Program-made: the position numbers and the translations under genes
Assembly (NCBI GenBank): GCA_003521815.1
Contig: DPHE01000041.1
Coordinates: 871 to 14,053, forward strand
Direction: 5' to 3'
Length of the DNA: 13,183 bases
DNA from: Colwellia sp.
Lineage (GTDB): Bacteria > Pseudomonadota > Gammaproteobacteria > Enterobacterales > Alteromonadaceae
Shown: positions 6,698 through 13,183 of the stretch, in pieces
Layout: the number at the start of each line of letters is the position of its first letter
Numbering within the stretch: the stretch's first letter is position 1
Notes under the pieces: generated by a model
Databases searched by the model: none
What the model saw: the letters and a program-made list of their open reading frames with translations, nothing else
What the model was told of the DNA's origin: nothing

Positions 6698-6868
6698 TCT
6701 GCGTCAAAATTGTAATTTCAGTGGCATTGTCTTCATTGTTTACCGCCATCACTTAGCATACTAAGCTCAGGCGATTCACAACTTGACAGCTTTATCTACA
6801 AGGATGTAGGTATTTAGGTTTTGTCTGGAACTAAAAACCTGTGCTGAAATCTCAATTATTTAGCAGAT
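6697..6868. repeat. Structured inverted-repeat element between hisG and hisD
   Basis: Imperfect terminal inverted repeats pair 6697-6721 with 6844-6868 (19 of 25 positions). Inside are three hairpins. Hairpin 1 (6736-6781) has stems TTGT/ACAA, CGCC/GGCG and CTTAG/CTAAG separated by symmetric 4-nt internal loops, with a CATA loop. Hairpin 2 (6796-6809) is CTACA/TGTAG with an AGGA loop. Hairpin 3 (6816-6840) is AGGTTTT/AAAACCT with an 11-nt loop. The whole could fold as a multi-branched structure in DNA or in the his mRNA. It encodes no protein. It looks like a small non-autonomous mobile or dispersed intergenic repeat, but no target-site duplication is clear and I cannot see copies elsewhere in this window. 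Confidence 0.65.
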
Positions 6869-6888
6869 CTGAGAAGTTAAAATACAAT
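6860..6888 (+). promoter_or_regulatory. Candidate internal promoter for hisDCBHAFI
   Basis: TTAGCA (-35, 6860-6865, 4/6) and TACAAT (-10, 6883-6888, 5/6) are separated by exactly 17 nt and lie 32 nt before the hisD ATG. The -35 falls inside the right arm of the repeat element, so the insertion may have supplied it. It would give attenuator-independent expression of hisD onward. Confidence 0.4.
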
Positions 6889-6920
6889 GAATATTATGTA
6901 GCATAGATTTAGAGATAATT

Positions 6921-8225
6921 ATGAATACTCAAACGATCAATTGGCAAGAAACCTCTGAACAGCAAAAAATTGATGCGCTTGCTCGTCCTGCTATTGCCGA
7001 TAATGCCTTGTTATCAACGCAAGTCGCTAACATTTTATCGCAAGTTAAACGACTGGGTGATAAGAGCCTTTTTGCCTTAACTGAGCAATTTGACGGTATT
7101 GCCTTAACCACTTTAGCGGTCACTGCAGCGCAAGTTAAGCAAGCAAAACTCGCCTTAACTGAGAAAAGGTTAAAAGCCATTAATACGGCTTATACCCATA
7201 TAAAAAGTTTTCACAGCGCACAAACCCAAGAAGATGTTTTTGTTGAAACGTGCCCTGGTGTTCGTTGTACCTTAAAAACAGAAGCCATTGAAAGTGTCGG
7301 TTTGTATATTCCTGCAGGCTCAGCGCCCTTACCTTCAACGGTACTGATGTTAGGTGTTCCAGCACAATTAACCGGTTGTAAGCGCACTGTACTGGTTTGC
7401 CCACCTGATAAAAATGGTCAATTAGCCAATGAAGTATTAGTTGCGGCAGGGCTTTGTGGTATCACTGAAATTTATACCGTCGGCGGCGCACAAGCTATTG
7501 CTGCGTTAGCTTATGGCACTGAAAGTATTGCTCCCGTAAATAAAGTATTTGGCCCGGGTAATCGTTATGTTACTGAAGCTAAGAAACAACTTTCTCAACA
7601 AGTACCTGGTTTTGCTATTGATATGCCCGCAGGCCCGTCAGAAGTATTAGTGATTGCCGATGAAAAGGCTAATCCAGCTTTTATCGCCGCTGATTTACTG
7701 TCACAAGCTGAACATGGCGCCGATAGCCAAGTTATTTTATTAACCGATAGCGAATCGTTAATAGGCAAAGTTAGTCTTGAACTTAACAAACAAGTCGCTG
7801 TACTTTCAAGACGTGAAATAGCCGAAAAAGCACTAAAGCAGTCGCGGTTAATTTTAACCAAAGATTTAACGCAAGCCGTAGAAGTATCAAATTGTTATGG
7901 CCCTGAGCACTTAATTATTCAAACGGAAAACCCACACGCTTTATTAACGAATTTACGTAATGCTGGTTCCATTTTTGTGGGTGCTTACACACCAGAATCA
8001 GCCGGTGATTATGCTAGTGGTACTAATCACGTATTACCAACATATGGTTATTCTAAAGTGATCAGTAGTTTATCTTTAGCAGACTTTTCTCGCCGTTACA
8101 CTGTGCAAGAAATCAGTAAAACAGGTTTAACCAACTTAGCTGAATGCATCATTGAACTAACCGACGCTGAAGGTTTAGATGCACATCAACGTGCGGTAAC
8201 CATACGTTTAGAAGAGAAGGCATAA
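6921..8225 (+). CDS. hisD: Histidinol dehydrogenase HisD
   Basis: Catalyses the last two steps, L-histidinol to L-histidinal to L-histidine, using NAD+ and zinc. It has 434 residues, the same length as E. coli HisD. All key residues are visible, each 3 positions later than in E. coli: zinc ligands Gln262 and His265 (SQAEHGAD), Asp363 (ESAGDYASG) and His422 (DAHQRA), and the catalytic bases Glu329-His330 (YGPEH). Further signatures are GLYIPAGSAPLPST, GGAQAIAALAYGT, FGPGNRYVTEAK and DMPAGPSEVLV. The ribosome site is weak (AGAG). Unlike the genes after it, hisD is separated from its upstream neighbour by 223 nt, so it is not translationally coupled to hisG. Confidence 0.97.
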   Translation: MNTQTINWQETSEQQKIDALARPAIADNALLSTQVANILSQVKRLGDKSLFALTEQFDGIALTTLAVTAAQVKQAKLALTEKRLKAINTAYTHIKSFHSAQTQEDVFVETCPGVRCTLKTEAIESVGLYIPAGSAPLPSTVLMLGVPAQLTGCKRTVLVCPPDKNGQLANEVLVAAGLCGITEIYTVGGAQAIAALAYGTESIAPVNKVFGPGNRYVTEAKKQLSQQVPGFAIDMPAGPSEVLVIADEKANPAFIAADLLSQAEHGADSQVILLTDSESLIGKVSLELNKQVAVLSRREIAEKALKQSRLILTKDLTQAVEVSNCYGPEHLIIQTENPHALLTNLRNAGSIFVGAYTPESAGDYASGTNHVLPTYGYSKVISSLSLADFSRRYTVQEISKTGLTNLAECIIELTDAEGLDAHQRAVTIRLEEKA

Positions 8226-8227
8226 CC

Positions 8228-9343
8228 ATGGCACTAACCTTAATAGAAAAACTGGCCCGTGAAGAGCTTGTTGATATGGTACCTTACCAATCTGCACGTA
8301 GGCTGTTTTCACATGGCAATGCTAATGGCGCTAGTGGTGATGCTAAGCAAACAAGCAGTAAAGTATGGCTCAACGCTAATGAAGCACCCGGTAAAGGTGA
8401 ATATCAAGTAAGTAGTGACAACATCAATCGTTATCCAGACTTTCAGCCGGATAATTTACTCAATGCTTATAGCGAGTATTGTGGCCTTGAACGTTCACAA
8501 ATATTAGCGACTCGTGGTGCTGATGAAGGCATAGAACTGATCATTCGCAGTTTTTGTCGAGCTTATCAAGACAGTATATTAATTTGCCCTCCTACTTATG
8601 GTATGTATGCAATAAGCGCTGAAAATCACGGTGCTAGTATTGTAAAAGTTCCTTTACAAAACGCAGGTCAAGGAATGCAACTAAACCTAGACGCGTTAGC
8701 ATCAAAGGTTGGCAAAGTAAAAGTCGTCTTTTTATGCTCACCCGGCAATCCTACGGGCAATTTATTATCTAAAAAAGACATTATCACGGCTATCGAATTG
8801 TTTAAAGACAGCGCTATCGTAGTGGTTGATGAGGCCTACATAGAGTTTTCACCCGAACAAACTAGCATTGATTTATTAGCACATTACGAAAATGTCATTG
8901 TACTAAGAACCTTATCTAAAGCGTTTGCTTTAGCCGGTTTACGTTGTGGCTTTACCTTAGCCAGTAAAGAGATTGTCACCTTACTCAGTAAAGTCATTGC
9001 TCCTTACCCTATTTCAGCGCCCGTCGCAGAAATAGCCAGTAAAGCATTAAAGTCTGATTTAGGTAAAATGTCCCAACGCGTGCAAGCTTGCAACAGACTT
9101 AAAGCAACGCTATCACTATGGTTGAGCGAGCAAAATTGGTGTAGTGAAGTATTTGCTAGCGACGCTAACTTTATTTTATTTCGCTGTCGAAACCAACAAG
9201 AAAAGCAACGTATTTTTGATACCTTAGTAGAGAAAAATATTTTGATCCGCGATCAATCTAAACAAATGCAGCTAGAACACTGTTTACGTATAAGTATCGG
9301 CAGCGAACACGAAATCACCCAACTTAAAGAAGTATTATCATGA
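8228..9343 (+). CDS. hisC: Histidinol-phosphate aminotransferase HisC
   Basis: A PLP enzyme converting imidazole-acetol phosphate and glutamate to histidinol phosphate and 2-oxoglutarate. It has 371 residues against about 356 in E. coli. The PLP lysine is Lys231 in TLSKAFALAGLRCGF, with Asn174 (SPGNPTG) and Asp201/Tyr204 (VVDEAYIEF) for cofactor binding, and RGADEGIELIIRSF at 96-109. The N-terminus carries extra Gly/Ser/Ala-rich residues at about 30-44 (NANGASGDAKQTSSK) where E. coli has only a few, just before the conserved VWLNANE. Only 2 nt separate it from the hisD stop, and an AGAAGG ribosome site lies inside the end of hisD. Confidence 0.97.
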   Translation: MALTLIEKLAREELVDMVPYQSARRLFSHGNANGASGDAKQTSSKVWLNANEAPGKGEYQVSSDNINRYPDFQPDNLLNAYSEYCGLERSQILATRGADEGIELIIRSFCRAYQDSILICPPTYGMYAISAENHGASIVKVPLQNAGQGMQLNLDALASKVGKVKVVFLCSPGNPTGNLLSKKDIITAIELFKDSAIVVVDEAYIEFSPEQTSIDLLAHYENVIVLRTLSKAFALAGLRCGFTLASKEIVTLLSKVIAPYPISAPVAEIASKALKSDLGKMSQRVQACNRLKATLSLWLSEQNWCSEVFASDANFILFRCRNQQEKQRIFDTLVEKNILIRDQSKQMQLEHCLRISIGSEHEITQLKEVLS

Positions 9344-10425
9344 GTAACAAACAACAAAAAATATTATTTATCGATCGCGATGGTACCTTAGTTGAAGAGC
9401 CTATTATTGATAAACAATTAGACACCTTAGAAAAACTGGTATTTGAGCCTAACGTTATTCCTGAGCTAATAAAACTGCAAGATAAAGGTTATAAACTCGT
9501 GATGGTTTCAAACCAAGATGGCTTAGGGACAGACAGCTTTCCTCAAGCCGATTTTGATTTACCTCATGATAAAATGATGGCACTATTTGCTTCGCAAGGC
9601 ATCATCTTTGAAGACGTATTGTTATGTCCTCACTTTGATGAAGATAACTGTCATTGCCGTAAGCCAAAACTAGGCCTAGTTAGCGACTATCTACAACAAG
9701 GCTTAGTTGATTTCACTAACTCTTATGTTATCGGCGACAGAGAAACTGATATGGGTTTAGCGGCCAATATGGGTATCGTGGGTATTAAATATAACCGAGA
9801 CTCTTTAAATTGGGCTCAAGTTAGCGAGCAAATATTGGGATCATCAGAGCAAGATCGTATTGCTAGCGTGACTCGTACCACAAAAGAAACTGATATAAAT
9901 ATTACCGTTAATTTAGACAAAAAAGGCGGCAGTAGTATAGACACAGGTTTAGGATTTTTTGATCACATGTTAGATCAAATAGCTACCCACGGTGGCTTCA
10001 ACTTACAATGTAGTGTTAGTGGTGATTATCACATTGACGAACATCACAGTGTCGAAGATACCGCATTGGCGTTAGGCCAAGCGTTAAAAGAAGCACTCGG
10101 TGATAAACGCGGTATTGGCCGTTTTGGTTTTGTATTGCCAATGGATGAATGTCGCGCTGAATGTGCTATTGATTTATCTGGTCGTCCTTGGCTTGAGTTT
10201 GATGCCAAGTTTACTAGCGAAAATGTTGGTAGTATGTCAACACAAATGGTGCCGCATTTTTTCCGCTCTTTAGCTGATTCAATGTTAATTACCTTACATT
10301 TATCAACCAGTAAAGGTAACTGTCATCACCAAGTAGAAAGCTTATTTAAAGTATTTGGCCGTGCATTAGGTCAAGCAATTAAAGTAGATGGTGATGAGTT
10401 ACCTAGCTCGAAAGGAACACTGTAA
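9340..10425 (+). CDS. hisB: Bifunctional histidinol-phosphatase / imidazoleglycerol-phosphate dehydratase HisB
   Basis: A fusion of two enzymes, 361 residues (E. coli about 355). The N-terminal HAD phosphatase (about 7-165) has the nucleophile Asp12 and acid/base Asp14 in FIDRDGTL, the zinc-site Cys96, His98, Cys104 and Cys106, and IGDRETDMG (131-139). The C-terminal dehydratase (about 172-361) has metal-binding histidine motifs FFDHML (206-211), DEHHSVED (233-240) and CHHQVE (328-333), with the typical ending SSKGTL. It performs the dehydratase step (step 6) and the phosphatase step (step 8, histidinol phosphate to histidinol). The ATG overlaps the hisC stop by four bases (ATGA), indicating translational coupling. 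Confidence 0.97.
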   Translation: MSNKQQKILFIDRDGTLVEEPIIDKQLDTLEKLVFEPNVIPELIKLQDKGYKLVMVSNQDGLGTDSFPQADFDLPHDKMMALFASQGIIFEDVLLCPHFDEDNCHCRKPKLGLVSDYLQQGLVDFTNSYVIGDRETDMGLAANMGIVGIKYNRDSLNWAQVSEQILGSSEQDRIASVTRTTKETDINITVNLDKKGGSSIDTGLGFFDHMLDQIATHGGFNLQCSVSGDYHIDEHHSVEDTALALGQALKEALGDKRGIGRFGFVLPMDECRAECAIDLSGRPWLEFDAKFTSENVGSMSTQMVPHFFRSLADSMLITLHLSTSKGNCHHQVESLFKVFGRALGQAIKVDGDELPSSKGTL

Positions 10426-11052
10426 ATGACTAACTGCAATAATGTCATTGTTGATACTGGCTGCGCAAATTTATCCTCTGTCAAATTTGCTATCGAACGT
10501 CTTGGCTTTACCGCTACAATTACTGATGATATTGAACAAATAAAGACCGCCGATAAAGTTATTTTTCCCGGTGTTGGTAGTGCAAAACATGCCATGGCCA
10601 ATATTATCGATAAAGGCTTAGTTGAAACCCTACAAAGCTTAACGCAACCGGTATTAGGTTTTTGCTTAGGTATGCAGTTAATGACACGTTCTTCTACCGA
10701 GGGAATAAACTCAACTGAAGGTAGTGAAGACACCGTGATTGATTGCCTAGGTATGATCCCAACTAAAGTTAAGCCACTAAATGCTCAAGGTAACCGTTTG
10801 CCACACATGGGGTGGAATACATTAATCACAGTGAATGATCACCCTGTTTTAAAAGGTATTAGTGTCGACGATTACTTTTATTTTGTTCATAGCTATGCAG
10901 CTCCCGTTAGCGAATTTACCCTTGCTAGTTGTGAGTATGGCAGCAAGTTCTCCGCCATTATAGCCAAAGATAACTTCATTGGCTGTCAATTTCACCCTGA
11001 GCGTTCAAGTGCCTTAGGCAGTAAAATAATTAAGAATTTTTTGGAATTATAA
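10426..11052 (+). CDS. hisH: Imidazole glycerol phosphate synthase, glutaminase subunit HisH
   Basis: The class I glutamine amidotransferase that supplies ammonia to HisF. It has 208 residues (E. coli 196). The catalytic triad is Cys80 (GFCLGMQLM), His190 and Glu192 (QFHPERSS). The oxyanion-region motif FPGVGS (47-52) and LPHMGWN (125-131) are conserved, as is YFYFVHSYA (150-158). The extra length is largely an acidic Ser/Thr/Glu-rich loop at about 88-104 containing STEG twice. The ATG directly follows the hisB stop, with AAAGGA upstream. It forms the heterodimer with HisF encoded two genes later. Confidence 0.97.
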   Translation: MTNCNNVIVDTGCANLSSVKFAIERLGFTATITDDIEQIKTADKVIFPGVGSAKHAMANIIDKGLVETLQSLTQPVLGFCLGMQLMTRSSTEGINSTEGSEDTVIDCLGMIPTKVKPLNAQGNRLPHMGWNTLITVNDHPVLKGISVDDYFYFVHSYAAPVSEFTLASCEYGSKFSAIIAKDNFIGCQFHPERSSALGSKIIKNFLEL

Positions 11053-11056
11053 AATT

Positions 11057-11794
11057 ATGATGATCCCCGCGATAGATTTAATAAATGGTGAAGTAGTTCG
11101 TCTATATCAAGGCGACTACAATCAAAAAACCAACTACAAAACCACAGTGCAAGAACGCCAGCAAGCTTATGCAGCTTCTGGTGCCACTGTTATGCACTTT
11201 GTTGATTTAGATGGTGCTAAAGACAGCACTAAACGCCAACTATCTACACTCAAAACCGTCGTTAATCATGAAACCATGATCACACAAGTTGGTGGTGGTA
11301 TTCGTTGTGAAGAAGATGTTAAACAACTACTCGATTTAGGTACTACACGCGTTGTTATAGGCTCGCTTGCCATTAAACAACCAGAGCTAGTGTTAGCATG
11401 GTTAAAAATCTATGGCGGTGAAAAAATTGTTCTTGCTCTTGATATCAAAATTGATGAACAAGGCAATAAAACGTTGCCAACACATGGTTGGATTGAAGAC
11501 AGTGGCGTCAATTTAGAAGATTTACTCGACGCCTACATTGAAGCAGGTATTAAACATATTTTATGTACTGATATTTCCAAAGACGGCACATTAAGTGGCT
11601 CAAACGTAGATTTGTACATTGAACTTTGTAAAAACTATCCAAGTATTCAATGGCAAGCCTCTGGCGGCATTGGCAGCCTTGATGATATTAAAGCATTAAT
11701 TGACTCAGGAGTTAGCGGTGTTATTTTAGGCCGTTCACTACTCGAAGGTAAATTTACACTTGAGGAGGCTATTGCATGTTGGCCCGCAGAATAA
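11057..11794 (+). CDS. hisA: ProFAR isomerase HisA
   Basis: The (beta/alpha)8-barrel isomerase that opens ProFAR to PRFAR by an Amadori rearrangement. It has 245 residues, the same as E. coli. Catalytic Asp7 (PAIDLING) and Asp129 (LALDIK) are present, as are the phosphate-binding motifs VGGGIR (78-83), ASGGIGS (201-207) and GVILGRSL (221-228), and CTDISKDGTLSG (170-181). Two ATGs are adjacent (11057 and 11060). The first is closer to the GGA upstream, but the second would give the usual MIPAIDL start, so the N-terminal Met may be single. It is 4 nt after hisH and overlaps hisF by 19 nt. Confidence 0.97.
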   Translation: MMIPAIDLINGEVVRLYQGDYNQKTNYKTTVQERQQAYAASGATVMHFVDLDGAKDSTKRQLSTLKTVVNHETMITQVGGGIRCEEDVKQLLDLGTTRVVIGSLAIKQPELVLAWLKIYGGEKIVLALDIKIDEQGNKTLPTHGWIEDSGVNLEDLLDAYIEAGIKHILCTDISKDGTLSGSNVDLYIELCKNYPSIQWQASGGIGSLDDIKALIDSGVSGVILGRSLLEGKFTLEEAIACWPAE

Positions 11795-12552
11795 TACCTT
11801 GTTTAGATGTTCGTGATGGTAAAGTAGTTAAGGGTGTTCAATTTAGAAACCATGAAATTATTGGTGACATTGTCCCCTTAGCACAAAAATATGCTGAAGC
11901 AGGCGCTGATGAATTAGTTTTTTATGATATTACTGCAAGTGCTGATGGACGCGTTGTTGATAAAAGCTGGATTAGCCGTATTGCTGAAGTAATTGATATT
12001 CCTTTTTGTGTTGCAGGTGGCATTAAAAGTGAAAGTGACGCCAAAGAGATTTTAATGATGGGCGCTGATAAAATTAGTATTAACTCTCCTGCTCTTCGTG
12101 ATCCAACGCTAATATCACGTCTTGCTGATCATTTTGGTCAACAATGTGTCGTTGTGGGTATTGATAGTTTTTATGATAAAGAAACAGGTCAGTATCAAGT
12201 TTACCAATTTACTGGCGATGAAAAACGTACTCAAAAAACCGGTTGGACAACCTTTGATTGGATAGAAAAAGTGGTTAGTTTAGGCGCCGGTGAAATTGTC
12301 CTGAACTGCATGAACCAAGATGGTGTTCGTCAAGGTTACGACATTGAACAACTTAAACAAGCCAGAGCAGCATGTAACGTGCCTTTAATCGCTTCTGGTG
12401 GCGCGGGTACTATGGCGCATTTTAGCGATGTTTACCAACAAGCGGATGTTGATGGTGCGCTTGCTGCATCAGTTTTTCACAAAGGCATCATCCCAATAAG
12501 CGACTTAAAAGTTTATTTGAAATCACAAAATATTGAGGTAAGACCATGTTAG
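11776..12552 (+). CDS. hisF: Imidazole glycerol phosphate synthase, cyclase subunit HisF
   Basis: The barrel subunit that uses ammonia channelled from HisH to turn PRFAR into imidazole glycerol phosphate plus AICAR, the latter feeding purine synthesis. It has 258 residues, identical in length to E. coli. Catalytic Asp11 (PCLDVRDG) and Asp130 (VVGIDSF) are present, with VKGVQFRNHE (18-27), DITASADGR (51-59), CVAGGIKS (78-85) and LIASGGAGTM. The start lies inside the hisA 3' end (19-nt overlap) behind an excellent GAGGAGG ribosome site at 11762-11768, favouring strong independent or coupled initiation. Confidence 0.98.
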   Translation: MLARRIIPCLDVRDGKVVKGVQFRNHEIIGDIVPLAQKYAEAGADELVFYDITASADGRVVDKSWISRIAEVIDIPFCVAGGIKSESDAKEILMMGADKISINSPALRDPTLISRLADHFGQQCVVVGIDSFYDKETGQYQVYQFTGDEKRTQKTGWTTFDWIEKVVSLGAGEIVLNCMNQDGVRQGYDIEQLKQARAACNVPLIASGGAGTMAHFSDVYQQADVDGALAASVFHKGIIPISDLKVYLKSQNIEVRPC

Positions 12553-13166
12553 TAACCACTGAAAACATTAATGACTTAGCATGGCAGAAAATGGATAATT
12601 TACTGCCTGCTATTATTCAACATGCCGCTACGGGCGCAATACTCATGCAAGGTTATATGAGTCAAGAATCTTTAGCCGCCACATTAGACACTGGCAAAGC
12701 AACCTTTTTTAGTCGCTCAAAACAAGCGTTATGGGTAAAAGGTGAAACCTCAGGAAACTTCTTAAACGTTCAGCAAGTGCTCAGTGATTGTGATCAAGAC
12801 AGCTTATTAATTGCGTGTACGCCTATTGGCCCTAGCTGCCACTTAGGTACAGAGTCTTGTTTTCCTGAACAGAAATTAACGCAGCAAAACTTTTTAAGCC
12901 AACTTGAGCAAGTCATCGCAAGTAAAAAAGAAGATGATCCAAAAGAAAGCTACACGGCTCATTTATTCTCACGTGGCACCACAAAAATGGCACAAAAAGT
13001 GGGTGAAGAAGGCGTAGAAGTGGCGCTTGCTGCCGTGGCAGAAACTAAAGAAGATTTATTAGGTGAATGTGCTGATTTGTTTTATCACACACTGGTATTA
13101 CTTGCCGATCAAAAAATTGACTTGTCAGAAGTGATGGCCGTATTACAGCAACGTCATAATAAATAG
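12546..13166 (+). CDS. hisI: Bifunctional phosphoribosyl-AMP cyclohydrolase / phosphoribosyl-ATP pyrophosphatase HisIE
   Basis: A fusion catalysing steps 2 and 3 of the pathway, 206 residues (E. coli 203). The HisI part (about 1-112) carries LMQGYMSQESL (33-43), the metal-binding aspartates 81, 83 and 85 (DCDQD), and the cysteines 82, 98 and 105 in DCDQD, GPSCHLG and ESCF. The HisE part (about 114-206) has the MazG-like helices with KVGEEGVEVALAA (151-163) and GECADLFYHTLVLL (173-186), which bind magnesium and the pyrophosphate. It overlaps the hisF stop by 7 nt and has a GAGGT ribosome site. It is the last his gene, as in E. coli, and the window ends 17 nt after its stop, so the operon terminator is not visible. 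Confidence 0.97.
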   Translation: MLVTTENINDLAWQKMDNLLPAIIQHAATGAILMQGYMSQESLAATLDTGKATFFSRSKQALWVKGETSGNFLNVQQVLSDCDQDSLLIACTPIGPSCHLGTESCFPEQKLTQQNFLSQLEQVIASKKEDDPKESYTAHLFSRGTTKMAQKVGEEGVEVALAAVAETKEDLLGECADLFYHTLVLLADQKIDLSEVMAVLQQRHNK

Positions 13167-13183
13167 TTTGAGTTTGAGTTTGA
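13166..13183 (+). repeat. Triple GTTTGA hexamer repeat after hisIE
   Basis: GTTTGA occurs three times in tandem starting at the last base of the hisIE stop codon and runs to the window end, so its true length is unknown. It may be a simple slippage repeat. No terminator stem is yet visible. Confidence 0.6.

Overview
The window comes from an AT-rich gammaproteobacterium, most likely a marine Alteromonadales member of the Colwellia/Thalassotalea type. I infer this from the close match of the His proteins to remembered E. coli sequences, the E. coli-like gene orders, the low GC, and the style of the intergenic DNA. The genus is not proven.

Left half (1-5065, all minus strand). Read in the direction of transcription the order is yoaA (XPD/DinG-type Fe-S helicase), tsaB (t6A tRNA modification), an M50B-like membrane metalloprotease, an alpha/beta hydrolase, and the N-terminal 110 codons of fadD (acyl-CoA ligase), which runs off the left edge. 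This resembles the E. coli block fadD-yeaY-tsaB-yoaA, with the protease/hydrolase pair where yeaY would be. A 17-bp FadR-like operator lies upstream of fadD.

Centre (5066-5794). This divergent region holds the yoaA promoter (minus strand) and the his control region (plus strand). The latter encodes a 15-residue leader peptide with five consecutive His codons. A rho-independent terminator follows, and a full set of alternative stems (A:B, C:D, E:F against B:C, D:E) can be traced base by base. This is a classic ribosome-mediated his attenuator.

Right half (5795-13166, plus strand). This is the complete histidine biosynthesis operon hisG-D-C-B-H-A-F-IE in enterobacterial order. It includes the bifunctional HisB and HisIE fusions, and spacing from hisD onward is tight or overlapping. 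All eight proteins look intact and keep the key catalytic residues I could check.

The least ordinary feature is the 223-nt gap between hisG and hisD. It contains a roughly 172-bp element with imperfect 25-bp terminal inverted repeats enclosing three hairpins, and it looks like a small non-autonomous mobile or repeated intergenic element. Its right arm supplies the -35 box of a plausible secondary promoter for hisDCBHAFI. I saw no phage, CRISPR, tRNA, rRNA or defence genes; apart from the hisG-hisD element the window is housekeeping chromosome.
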